Shown: positions 55,179 to 64,000 of the stretch, piece by piece
Numbering within the stretch: position 1 is the stretch's first letter
Layout: each line of letters starts with the position of its first letter
Source: Marinobacter panjinensis
Lineage (GTDB): Bacteria > Pseudomonadota > Gammaproteobacteria > Pseudomonadales > Oleiphilaceae
DNA: 64,000 nucleotides
Direction of reading: 5' to 3'
Assembly: GCF_005298175.1 (NCBI RefSeq)
Contig: NZ_SZYH01000001.1
Location: forward strand, 868,001-932,000
The notes under the pieces: model-generated
Told to the model about the DNA's origin: nothing
What the model saw: only the letters and a program-made list of their open reading frames with translations
Databases searched by the model: none
Position numbers and translations under genes: made by a program

Positions 55179-57449
55179 TCAGACCGCCTCGGCCGGCTCG
55201 TCCTCATACTCGAAATGCAGTTCATCGTCCTTGAGATGAATATGCACGTCACCGCCACGTTCTGACAGGCGACCAAACAGAATCTGTTCAGCCAAAGGCC
55301 GCTTGATCTTATCCTGGATCAGGCGTGCCATTGGGCGTGCACCCATGGTCACATCGTAGCCCTTCTCTGCCAGCCACACCTTCGCAGCATCATCCACATG
55401 AAGCACAACGTGCTTCTCGTCCAGCTGGGCCTGCAGTTCGGTGAGGAACTTGTCCACCACGTGGGTGATGGTGGCCGGCTGGAGATCGCCGAACTGGATT
55501 ATGCCATCCAGACGGTTGCGGAACTCCGGTGTGAAGGTTTTGGTAATGATTTCCATACCGTCACTGCTGTGGTCCTGCTCACTGAAGCCAATGGAACGGC
55601 GGGCCATACTCTCGGCACCGGCGTTAGTGGTCATCACCAGGATCACATGGCGGAAATCCGCCTTGCGGCCGTTGTTATCCGTCAGCGTGCCGTGGTCCAT
55701 TACCTGCAACAGCAGGTTGAAGACTTCCGGATGGGCCTTTTCAATCTCATCCAGCAGTAGCACACAGTGGGGATGCTTGCTCACGGATTCCGTCAGCAGG
55801 CCGCCCTGGTCGTACCCTACATAGCCCGGAGGTGCACCAATCAGCCTCGAGACAGTATGGCGCTCCATGTACTCCGACATGTCGAACCGCACCAGCTCGA
55901 TGCCCAGCACCTTGGCGAGCTGCTTGGTCACTTCCGTTTTGCCCACACCCGTAGGGCCGGCAAAGAGGAAGGCACCTTCCGGCTTTTCCGGTGCCTTCAG
56001 GCCGGCGCGAGCCAGCTTGATGGCTGTGGACAGTGACTCAATGGCCGGGTCCTGACCGAAGACCACCATCTTGAGGTCCCGCTCCAGGTTGCGGAGCAGA
56101 TCCTTGTCGCTGGTGGACACGTTCTTCGGCGGAATGCGGGCGATGTTAGCCACCACATCCTCGATTTCCGACACGTCGAGGGTTTTCTTGCGCTTGGCGA
56201 TCGGGAGCAGGCGCTGATGCGCGCCGGCTTCATCGATCACATCAATAGCCTTGTCCGGCAGATGACGATCGGTGATGTAACGTTCCGACAGTTCTGCCGC
56301 CACGCGAAGCGCCTGGTCTGTGTATTTCAGGTCATGGTGCTTCTCGAAGTGGGGCTTCAACCCCTTGAGGATCTGGTAAGTATCCTCAACACTGGGCTCG
56401 TTCACATCGATTTTCTGGAAGCGACGGGCCAGTGCGCTGTCTTTTTCGAAGATGCCACGGAATTCCTGGAATGTGGTGGAGCCGATGCAGCGGATTTCCC
56501 CCGAGCTCAACATGGGCTTTAGCAGATTGGAGGCATCCATGACACCGCCAGAAGCTGACCCGGCACCGATGATGGTGTGGATTTCGTCAATAAACAGGAT
56601 CGCGTGCTTCTCTTTCTTGAGCTCCGCAAGCAAGCCCTTGAGACGCTTCTCGAAATCGCCCCGGTACTTGGTTCCTGCCAGTAATGCACCCAGATCCAGC
56701 GAGTAGACCACGCCATCCGAGATGATATCCGGCACCTGGCCATCCACAATCCGCTTGGCCAGACCTTCGGCAATCGCAGTCTTGCCCACGCCGGCTTCGC
56801 CCACCAGCAGCGGGTTATTCTTGCGACGGCGAACCAGGATCTGCACTACCCGCTCAACTTCATGTTCACGGCCGATCAGCGGATCAATGCGACCCTGGCG
56901 TGCCTGCTCGTTGAGATTGGTTGCATAGCTTTCAAGCGGGCGCGAAGCACCGCCTTCCTCTCCGGCTTCCTCGTGAGAAGCCTGGTCATGACCTTCCTGA
57001 TCCTCGGCACCCTGAACGCGGGAGATGCCATGAGAAACAAAATTCACCACGTCAATGCGGGCAATGCTCTGTTTCTTGAGCACATAGACCGCCTGGCTTT
57101 CCTGTTCACTGAAGATAGCTACCAGCACGTTGGCGCCGGTCACCTCTTTCTTGCCAGAGGATTGCACGTGAAAGACAGCGCGTTGAAGCACGCGCTGGAA
57201 TCCGAGCGTGGGTTGTGTTTCCCGCTCGCTGTCGTTGCTGGGGATCAGTGGTGTGGTTGAATCCACAAACTCTACGAGTTCTTCCTGAAGCCGGGCCAGA
57301 TCTGCACCACACGCTTTCAGGACGCCCACTGCCGAATCGTTATCGAGCAAGGCCAGCAAAAGATGCTCCACCGTCATGAATTCATGACGCTTGTCACGGG
57401 CACTTTTAAAAGCCGTATTCAGTGTAATTTCAAGATCTTTGCTCAGCAT
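55179..57449 (-). CDS. clpA: ATP-dependent Clp protease ATP-binding subunit ClpA
   Basis: ClpA is the hexameric unfoldase that feeds substrates into ClpP. The 756-residue protein has the N-terminal Clp repeat domain ([19 protein letters not shown]), a first AAA domain with [15 protein letters not shown] and a second with [17 protein letters not shown]. It also has [29 protein letters not shown] and a pore loop [11 protein letters not shown]. The ATG at 57449 is preferred over an in-frame codon four residues upstream. It follows clpS by 18 bases on the same strand. Confidence 0.97.
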   Translation of the reverse strand: MLSKDLEITLNTAFKSARDKRHEFMTVEHLLLALLDNDSAVGVLKACGADLARLQEELVEFVDSTTPLIPSNDSERETQPTLGFQRVLQRAVFHVQSSGKKEVTGANVLVAIFSEQESQAVYVLKKQSIARIDVVNFVSHGISRVQGAEDQEGHDQASHEEAGEEGGASRPLESYATNLNEQARQGRIDPLIGREHEVERVVQILVRRRKNNPLLVGEAGVGKTAIAEGLAKRIVDGQVPDIISDGVVYSLDLGALLAGTKYRGDFEKRLKGLLAELKKEKHAILFIDEIHTIIGAGSASGGVMDASNLLKPMLSSGEIRCIGSTTFQEFRGIFEKDSALARRFQKIDVNEPSVEDTYQILKGLKPHFEKHHDLKYTDQALRVAAELSERYITDRHLPDKAIDVIDEAGAHQRLLPIAKRKKTLDVSEIEDVVANIARIPPKNVSTSDKDLLRNLERDLKMVVFGQDPAIESLSTAIKLARAGLKAPEKPEGAFLFAGPTGVGKTEVTKQLAKVLGIELVRFDMSEYMERHTVSRLIGAPPGYVGYDQGGLLTESVSKHPHCVLLLDEIEKAHPEVFNLLLQVMDHGTLTDNNGRKADFRHVILVMTTNAGAESMARRSIGFSEQDHSSDGMEIITKTFTPEFRNRLDGIIQFGDLQPATITHVVDKFLTELQAQLDEKHVVLHVDDAAKVWLAEKGYDVTMGARPMARLIQDKIKRPLAEQILFGRLSERGGDVHIHLKDDELHFEYEDEPAEAV

Positions 57450-57467
57450 GGGCCACCCCAAGGTCTA

Positions 57468-57827
57468 TCAGTCCGCACGTTCAATCTCGCAAAGGAGCGG
57501 ATGCTCGCATTCCGAAGAATACTGGTTCACCTGTGCCGCCTTTGTTTCCGCGATGTCCCGGGTATATACCCCGCATACGGCTTTTCCCTGCGTATGGACG
57601 AGCAGCATCACCTGCGTCGCCTTTTCTTCATTCATTCCGAAGAATGTCATCAACACATCCACAACGAAATCCATGGGTGTGTAATCGTCGTTCAGAAGCA
57701 GCACCCTGAAGCGTGCCGGACGCTTGAGAGCAGGCTTCTCGGGAGCAACGCTGACGTCGTCCTGACGCCCGGGCTGTTCGTCCTCTCCCTGATTTAATAC
57801 TAGTAGAGAATTCTGGATAGTCCGCAT
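57468..57827 (-). CDS. clpS: ClpA adaptor protein ClpS
   Basis: ClpS recognises N-degron substrates and delivers them to ClpA. The 119-residue protein has a flexible N-terminal tail (about residues 1-38) then the ClpS core [20 protein letters not shown], with the N-end-binding Asn-Asp-Asp, and [24 protein letters not shown]. It is the first gene of a clpS-clpA pair and divergent from cspD, the order seen in E. coli. Confidence 0.97.
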   Translation of the reverse strand: MRTIQNSLLVLNQGEDEQPGRQDDVSVAPEKPALKRPARFRVLLLNDDYTPMDFVVDVLMTFFGMNEEKATQVMLLVHTQGKAVCGVYTRDIAETKAAQVNQYSSECEHPLLCEIERAD

Positions 57828-58156
57828 GATTCTTTACCGGAAATCGGTGCCTCTTCCTAAAGATGGTTGTCTGCCGCCCGGTTTTCAAGGTGCTTGCGAG
57901 AACCTGGCGTGCGCTGGTTATCAATAATCTCATGATACAGGCTCAGACCCCGGTTCAACCATACATTCCCGCTATAACTGCTATTGACTCCAGGCGGATA
58001 TTGGTCAACAGTACGTTAACAATGTAAAATATTGTAAATTGGCGTAAGGGCTCTGTTACACAAGCCTGTGACAACCCGGTATCCGTACAAGGCAAAATGC
58101 TCGGTAAAAATATCAATAACAAAGACACTGACAGTGAAAGAACAGGGGAGTTCATC
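57828..58156. other. divergent clpS-cspD intergenic region
   Basis: These 329 bases hold the promoters of clpS and cspD. The right half is AT-rich (AATGTAAAATATTGTAAATT at 58020-58039) and is the likeliest regulatory zone, but I could not assign a confident promoter pair. No RNA gene or credible ORF is seen. Confidence 0.45.
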
Positions 58157-58483
58157 ATGCCAAGAGGCAAAGTAAAGTGGTTCAACAATGCCAAGGGTTA
58201 TGGCTTCATAATCGAAGAGGGCTGCAGTGACGATCTGTTTGCTCACTTCTCTTCAGTGCAAATGGAAGGTTACAAAACCTTAAAGGCCGGCCAGCCCGTT
58301 ACCTTTGAGAAAAAACCCAGTGACAAAGGGATCCACGCGGTCAATATTGTCCCTGAAGAGCAGCCGGAAAAGCAGGGTTCGTCGGAAAGCACTTCCGAAA
58401 AGAAGCCCGGCAGTGACAGTAACGATGCCCGGCAGGACCAGGGCAGCGACTATCAGGATCAGCCTCGCGCCGCAAACGGCTGA
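58157..58483 (+). CDS. cspD: cold-shock-like protein CspD with extended tail
   Basis: The 108-residue protein begins with a cold-shock domain (MPRGKVKWFNNAKGYGFI, DDLFAHFSSVQMEGYKTLKAGQPV) and, after residue 65, has a long hydrophilic tail rich in Ser, Glu, Gln and Asp. CspD proteins inhibit replication in stationary phase in E. coli. The position next to clpS-clpA is the conserved cspD position, which supports the name. GGGAG lies seven bases before the ATG. The roughly 40-residue tail is longer than in E. coli CspD (74 residues in all). Confidence 0.9.
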   Translation: MPRGKVKWFNNAKGYGFIIEEGCSDDLFAHFSSVQMEGYKTLKAGQPVTFEKKPSDKGIHAVNIVPEEQPEKQGSSESTSEKKPGSDSNDARQDQGSDYQDQPRAANG

Positions 58484-58581
58484 CTGTAATCCCCGTACTG
58501 TCGGCTGACAGCACGTACTGCCCTGCCGCCGAACTACACCGCAACTGCGCAAGCAGTTTGCGGCCTTGTCTTCGTATGTAT

Positions 58582-58621
58582 CTGAATCAGAGTCGACTTG
58601 CGCTCACCCCCTCTGATTCAG
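58582..58621. repeat. perfect 11-base inverted repeat upstream of rluE
   Basis: CTGAATCAGAG (58582-58592) and its exact complement (58611-58621) are separated by 18 bases. It may be an operator or a hairpin in the rluE leader; no T-run follows. Confidence 0.7.
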
Positions 58622-58676
58622 GGCCATTTCTGGCATACTACCCACTTCCATTCTGATGCGAAGGTCCCACGCGGCA

Positions 58677-59318
58677 ATGGCGATGCTGATCCTGTTTAAC
58701 AAGCCTTTCCGGGTTATGTGCCAGTTTACCGACGAAAAAGGCGGTACCGACGGCAACCGCCGCGCCACCCTTGCAGACTGGATCAACATCCCTGGTGTCT
58801 ACCCTGCCGGCCGTCTGGACTTCGAATCCGAGGGCCTTTTACTGTTGACGGACAACGGTCAGCTGCAGCATCGCATCGCGTCTCCACGGCAAAAAATGCC
58901 AAAAACCTACTGGGTTCAGGTGGAGGGCGACATATCCGACGATGCACTGCAGCAACTGCGTAAAGGGGTTGAGCTGAAGGATTGCAAAACCCGCCCGGCA
59001 GAGGTGACACCCATGGAACCACCGAACCTCTGGCCGCGGAACCCGCCGGTCAGGTACCGGGAATCGGTTCCGACCAGCTGGATACAAATGACCATTACCG
59101 AGGGCAGGAACCGTCAGGTTCGACGCATGACCGCCGCCGTAGGCTTCCCTACCCTGCGACTGGTTCGCTATGGTATTGGTGACTGGTCCCTGGAAGGGCT
59201 CGCGCCTGGAGAATCCAGGGCCGTAACAGTTCACGCGCCGGCAACCCGTTCGCAGAAAACCGAACGAAAGCCAAAAAAATCCCGTAAACCGTCCGCACGG
59301 AGAAGCCCTCGCCCATGA
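58677..59318 (+). CDS. rluE: 23S rRNA pseudouridine synthase RluE
   Basis: RluE makes pseudouridine 2457 in 23S rRNA. The 213-residue product from ATG 58677 ([17 protein letters not shown]) has the catalytic Asp in [20 protein letters not shown] (about residue 50) and the RluB/E/F-type motif [29 protein letters not shown]. It ends in a very basic Lys/Arg tail ([16 protein letters not shown]). There is no N-terminal S4 domain, as is normal for RluE. Its stop overlaps the nudJ start by four bases. Confidence 0.94.
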   Translation: MAMLILFNKPFRVMCQFTDEKGGTDGNRRATLADWINIPGVYPAGRLDFESEGLLLLTDNGQLQHRIASPRQKMPKTYWVQVEGDISDDALQQLRKGVELKDCKTRPAEVTPMEPPNLWPRNPPVRYRESVPTSWIQMTITEGRNRQVRRMTAAVGFPTLRLVRYGIGDWSLEGLAPGESRAVTVHAPATRSQKTERKPKKSRKPSARRSPRP

Positions 59319-59764
59319 CCTGGACGCCCCACGCCACCGTTGCTGTTATTGTTGAAGATGCTCAGGGCCGGTTCCTGCTGGTGGAAGAGGTCAGTCATGG
59401 CCAGGTTGTTTTCAACCAGCCAGCAGGGCATGTGGAGGAAGGCGAAAGAATCATTGATGCCCTGCTCCGGGAAACCCTCGAAGAGACCGGCTGGCAGGTG
59501 GAACCTGAATATTTCCTCGGCGTTTACACCTACAAAGCGCCGGCAAACGGCGTTACCTACTACCGTTTCTGTTTCTCGGCCAGGGCCCTGGCGAGGGTCA
59601 GCCGGGAACTGGATGATGGCATTATTGCCGCTCACTGGCTGACTCCGGAGGAAATCCGTCAGCAGTCCGACAAGCTCCGCAGCCCGCTGGTGATGCAGTG
59701 CATAGACGATTACCGAAACGGACGCCGCTTTCCCCTGGAAGTCATTGTCGAACCGCAGACGTAA
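59315..59764 (+). CDS. nudJ: Nudix phosphatase NudJ
   Basis: NudJ hydrolyses nucleoside di- and triphosphates and HMP-PP. The 149-residue protein has the Nudix box [23 protein letters not shown] (starting at about residue 38), with its GX5EX7REUXEEXGU pattern complete. It is preceded by strands [20 protein letters not shown]. It overlaps rluE (ATGA) and lies before mnmA, as in E. coli. Confidence 0.93.
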   Translation: MTWTPHATVAVIVEDAQGRFLLVEEVSHGQVVFNQPAGHVEEGERIIDALLRETLEETGWQVEPEYFLGVYTYKAPANGVTYYRFCFSARALARVSRELDDGIIAAHWLTPEEIRQQSDKLRSPLVMQCIDDYRNGRRFPLEVIVEPQT

Positions 59765-59813
59765 CCTGGCTTAAATGCTAGAATCCGCCCCTTTGAACCC
59801 GACAGACCCAGAC

Positions 59814-60974
59814 ATGACTAAAGCACCTGAAAATACCCGAGTGATCGTCGGCATGTCCGGCGGCGTGGACTCTTCCGTGGCAGCCTGGCTCCTGAAAGAT
59901 CAGGGCTACCAGGTGGAAGGCCTGTTCATGAAAAACTGGGATGAGGACGACGGCACCGAATACTGTACTGCCATGACCGACCTGGCTGACGCCCGGGCGG
60001 TGGCGGACACCATTGGCATCACCCTGCATACCGCCAGCTTTGCGGCGGAATACTGGGACCGGGTGTTTGAGCACTTCCTCTCTGAATACAGGGCCGGCCG
60101 GACCCCGAACCCGGATATCCTGTGCAACAAGGAAGTGAAGTTTCGCGCCTTCCTAGACTATGCCGTCACCCTGGGAGCCGACTATATTGCCACCGGCCAC
60201 TATACCCGCCAGCGCCCGCTGAACGATGGCAGTGGCAAGGCCGAACTGCTCAAGGGGCTGGATCCCAACAAGGACCAGAGTTACTTCCTGCACGCAGTCT
60301 CCGGCGATCGTATCGCCCGCACCCTGTTCCCGGTGGGCGAACTGGAGAAGCCGGAGGTTCGTCGCATTGCCGCCGAACAGGGTTTCATTACCCATGACAA
60401 GAAGGATTCCACCGGTATCTGTTTTATCGGCGAGCGCAAGTTCCGGGATTTCCTGAAGCAGTACATCCCTGCCCAGCCGGGCAACATTGAAACGCCCGAT
60501 GGTCAGGTCATTGGCCGCCATCAGGGCCTGATGTATCACACCATCGGCCAGCGGCAGGGGCTGGGCATTGGCGGCCTCAGTGAGTTCGGCGACGAGCCCT
60601 GGTACGTGGCGGAGAAAGACCTGTCCCGCAACGTGCTGATTGCCGTTCAGGGTAAACACCATCCCCTGCTGTTCTCCCGCGGCCTGATCAGTGGCCCGGT
60701 GGACTGGATTGCCGGTGAACCGCCGGCGGCGGAATTCCGTTGCAAAGCCAAGACCCGTTACCGACAGCCGGATCAGGACTGCGTGGTCACCGCCCTCGAC
60801 AACGGATTCAGGGTGGTGTTTGACGACGCCCAACGGGCCGTCACGCCCGGCCAGTCGGTGGTCTTTTACCATGGCGAGGTCTGCCTTGGTGGTGGGGTTA
60901 TCGAGCAAACCTGGCGGGACAGCGAACAGGAGCCGGCAGCGGCAAACAACAAGTCAGAGGGAGCCGGCGCATGA
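59814..60974 (+). CDS. mnmA: tRNA-specific 2-thiouridylase MnmA
   Basis: MnmA thiolates U34 of tRNA-Lys, Glu and Gln, using sulphur relayed by Tus proteins. The 386-residue product from ATG 59814 ([17 protein letters not shown]) has the PP-loop [15 protein letters not shown], the catalytic Cys in [14 protein letters not shown] (about residue 100) and the second Cys in [16 protein letters not shown] (about 200). A further ATG at 59775 is in frame but overlaps TGCTAGAAT (59776-59784), which looks like an extended -10 box. It overlaps hflD by four bases. Confidence 0.96.
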   Translation: MTKAPENTRVIVGMSGGVDSSVAAWLLKDQGYQVEGLFMKNWDEDDGTEYCTAMTDLADARAVADTIGITLHTASFAAEYWDRVFEHFLSEYRAGRTPNPDILCNKEVKFRAFLDYAVTLGADYIATGHYTRQRPLNDGSGKAELLKGLDPNKDQSYFLHAVSGDRIARTLFPVGELEKPEVRRIAAEQGFITHDKKDSTGICFIGERKFRDFLKQYIPAQPGNIETPDGQVIGRHQGLMYHTIGQRQGLGIGGLSEFGDEPWYVAEKDLSRNVLIAVQGKHHPLLFSRGLISGPVDWIAGEPPAAEFRCKAKTRYRQPDQDCVVTALDNGFRVVFDDAQRAVTPGQSVVFYHGEVCLGGGVIEQTWRDSEQEPAAANNKSEGAGA

Positions 60975-61615
60975 GCCGATCGATACACGACCAGACCCTT
61001 GCCCTGGCAGGGGTTTTTCAGGCCTCGGCGCTGGTGCAGCAAGTGGCCCATTCCGGCCAGTGCGCGGAATCCAGCTTTGAAACCTGCATGCGTTCCCTGT
61101 TCGCCACACAACCCGAGACCACCCTGGATGTGTATGGTGGCGAACTGAAAGACCTGCGGGAAGGCCTGTCCACGCTGTCCAGTGTTCTCAGCCAGCAAAG
61201 CAAGCAGCAGGATATCGAAGTGTTGCGCTACGCCCTGAACCTGATCAACCTGTCATCCAAACTGCGTCGTAACAACGATATGCTGGATGTGATCGGTAGC
61301 CGCATCGACCAGGCCCGACACACTGCCAGCCATTTCGGATACAGCCACGGCAACCTGGTTGCCAACCTGGCGTCCATCTATGCGGATACCATCAGCACCT
61401 TCCGCCAGCGCATACAGGTAACCGGAGAACCCACCATTCTCCAGCGTGAGGAAAATGCCGCCAAAGTGCGCGCCCTGCTGCTTGCCGGCATACGTTCCGC
61501 AATACTCTGGCACCAGACCGGTGGACGCCGCTGGCAGCTGATTTTCAACCGCCGCAAGGTCATCATGACCGCCCGGGAACTGGCCGAGAAGGCGAACCGC
61601 TCGGTTTACGACTGA
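60971..61615 (+). CDS. hflD: high-frequency lysogenisation protein HflD homologue
   Basis: HflD is a helical membrane-associated protein known in E. coli for inhibiting lambda CII; its native role is unclear. The 214-residue product shows the family pattern [24 protein letters not shown] at the N-terminus and [48 protein letters not shown] at the C-terminus. It overlaps mnmA and precedes purB, the conserved order. Confidence 0.94.
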   Translation: MSRSIHDQTLALAGVFQASALVQQVAHSGQCAESSFETCMRSLFATQPETTLDVYGGELKDLREGLSTLSSVLSQQSKQQDIEVLRYALNLINLSSKLRRNNDMLDVIGSRIDQARHTASHFGYSHGNLVANLASIYADTISTFRQRIQVTGEPTILQREENAAKVRALLLAGIRSAILWHQTGGRRWQLIFNRRKVIMTARELAEKANRSVYD

Positions 61616-61679
61616 ATCCCGACCGTCGCTGGTGTATCATATGCGCCCCCTGTTTTTCTTTTTTCCGATTCTTTGATGA

Positions 61680-63062
<1,383 letters not shown>

Positions 63063-64000
63063 ATGATGACATTGCCCGGCGGAATGCCCGCGGACGAATT
63101 CCTGAGAAACTACTGGCAAAAGAAGCCACTGGTGATCCGCCAGGCGTTTCCGGGCTTTGAGTGCCCGGTATCGGCGGATGAACTGGCCGGGCTGGCCTGC
63201 GAGGAAGCCGTCGAATCCCGCATTGTCATCGAGAGCGACCACGGCAAGCCCTGGCAGTTGCACAATGGCCCCTTTGAGCCAGAGCGCTTCAGCAAGCTGC
63301 CTGAAAGCCACTGGACATTGCTGGTACAGGGCCTTGACCACTGGGTTCCGGACATATCGGACCTGCTGGACGAATTCCGCTTCGTACCCAACTGGCGGCT
63401 GGACGACATCATGGCCAGCTACGCACCCAAAGGCGGCAGCGTGGGCCCCCACTATGATCAGTACGATGTGTTCCTGCTGCAGGCCCAGGGCCATCGGCGC
63501 TGGACCTTCGGCGGCCACTGCGATCACACCTCACCCCGGGTGGACGGTACACCGTTGCGGATTCTCAGTAGCTGGGATGGCGAGGAAACCGTGACCCTGG
63601 CGCCAGGCGACATGCTCTACCTGCCACCGGGCATTGGCCATCACGGCGTGGCCGAGGATGACTGTATTACCCTGTCCGTTGGCTTTCGTGCGCCCACCAT
63701 TGACGATGTGCTCACGGGCTTCACGGACTTCCTGTGCAGTCAGTCGGATGCCTCAGAACATCTGAATGACCCCGACCTGCAGGTGCAGAATAATCCCGGC
63801 GCCATCGCTCCGGCAGTGATCGACCGCCTTGATCACGTGATTCGCGAAAAGCTTACCAACAAGCGCCAGTTAGCGCTGTGGTTTGGTCAGTACTCCACAC
63901 TTCCCAAGAGCCTGGATATTGTAGTTCCGGCGGAAGAACCCGTGACACCTGAACTGCTCGGTGAACTTATAGCAGCCGGCAACCCGTTGCGCTGGAACGA
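63063..64000 (+). CDS. roxA: ribosomal protein L16 arginine hydroxylase RoxA (3' end outside window)
   Basis: RoxA (YcfD) is a JmjC-type 2-oxoglutarate/Fe(II) oxygenase that hydroxylates an arginine in ribosomal protein L16. About 312 codons are visible from the ATG next to the purB stop; a second ATG follows at once. The double-stranded beta-helix core has the HxD metal pair in SVGPHYDQYDVFLLQ (about residue 125) and the distal His in PPGIGHHGVAEDD (about 190-200). A C-terminal winged-helix region (LTNKRQLALWFGQY) is partly visible. Truncation is only by the window edge. Confidence 0.94.
   Translation, partial: MMTLPGGMPADEFLRNYWQKKPLVIRQAFPGFECPVSADELAGLACEEAVESRIVIESDHGKPWQLHNGPFEPERFSKLPESHWTLLVQGLDHWVPDISDLLDEFRFVPNWRLDDIMASYAPKGGSVGPHYDQYDVFLLQAQGHRRWTFGGHCDHTSPRVDGTPLRILSSWDGEETVTLAPGDMLYLPPGIGHHGVAEDDCITLSVGFRAPTIDDVLTGFTDFLCSQSDASEHLNDPDLQVQNNPGAIAPAVIDRLDHVIREKLTNKRQLALWFGQYSTLPKSLDIVVPAEEPVTPELLGELIAAGNPLRWN

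Overview
The window is a dense chromosomal segment of a gammaproteobacterium. Gene content and order look most like Marinobacter or a close relative in the Pseudomonas-type lineage. The evidence is synteny: comEC-exbB-exbD-msbA-lpxK-ycaR-kdsB-PTP-murB, aat-bpt-infA-clpA-clpS-cspD, and rluE-nudJ-mnmA-hflD-purB-roxA. The genus is an inference from memory of these orders; no search was run.

Layout. 1-4.2 kb holds the Holliday-junction genes ruvB (cut by the window edge), ruvA and ruvC with aspS, all on the minus strand, and a divergent FabR-type repressor follows. 5.0-8.9 kb (minus) has an unknown gene, a HIT protein, ugd, galE and tadA. 8.9-24.1 kb is an accessory block between tadA and guaA, two genes I recall as near neighbours in Pseudomonas. 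It carries a PRC-barrel protein, a PAS-GGDEF cyclase, a DUF2254 membrane protein, two decayed gene remnants (a KatE-like catalase C-terminus and an FAD oxidoreductase), a secreted matrixin-like protease, a small outer-membrane barrel, a tiny hydrophilic protein and an intact 2,888-residue cyclic beta-1,2-glucan synthase. 24.1-36.7 kb has guaA, guaB, xseA, a propionyl-CoA-synthetase-like enzyme, a cold-shock gene with a long leader, leuA with a divergent Lrp-family gene, a TetR-thioesterase pair and proS. 36.7-49.2 kb is an envelope block: a tightly overlapping minus-strand run from exbB to murB making and moving lipid A, KDO and peptidoglycan precursors, then comEC, a DUF2062 protein, lolD with one LolC/E-type permease, a PilZ protein and a small periplasmic protein. 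49.3-54.1 kb has agmatine catabolism (aguA, aguB), an isolated MoxR ATPase, trxB and aat. 54.1-58.5 kb has bpt, infA, clpA, clpS and cspD. 58.7-64 kb has rluE, nudJ, mnmA, hflD, purB and roxA (cut by the window edge).

How they work together. galE and ugd handle UDP-sugars, and the glucan synthase consumes UDP-glucose, so the island may tap the same pool. The island genes suit osmotic, oxidative or surface stress, but that role is inferred. aat, bpt, clpS and clpA form a complete N-degron branch. Several regulatory structures are visible: a near-consensus promoter for guaB, a terminator-like hairpin between guaB and guaA, a perfect palindromic terminator between the cold-shock gene and leuA, a terminator after infA, and a structured intergenic repeat between trxB and aat. 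I saw no tRNA, rRNA, CRISPR array, transposase or integrase.
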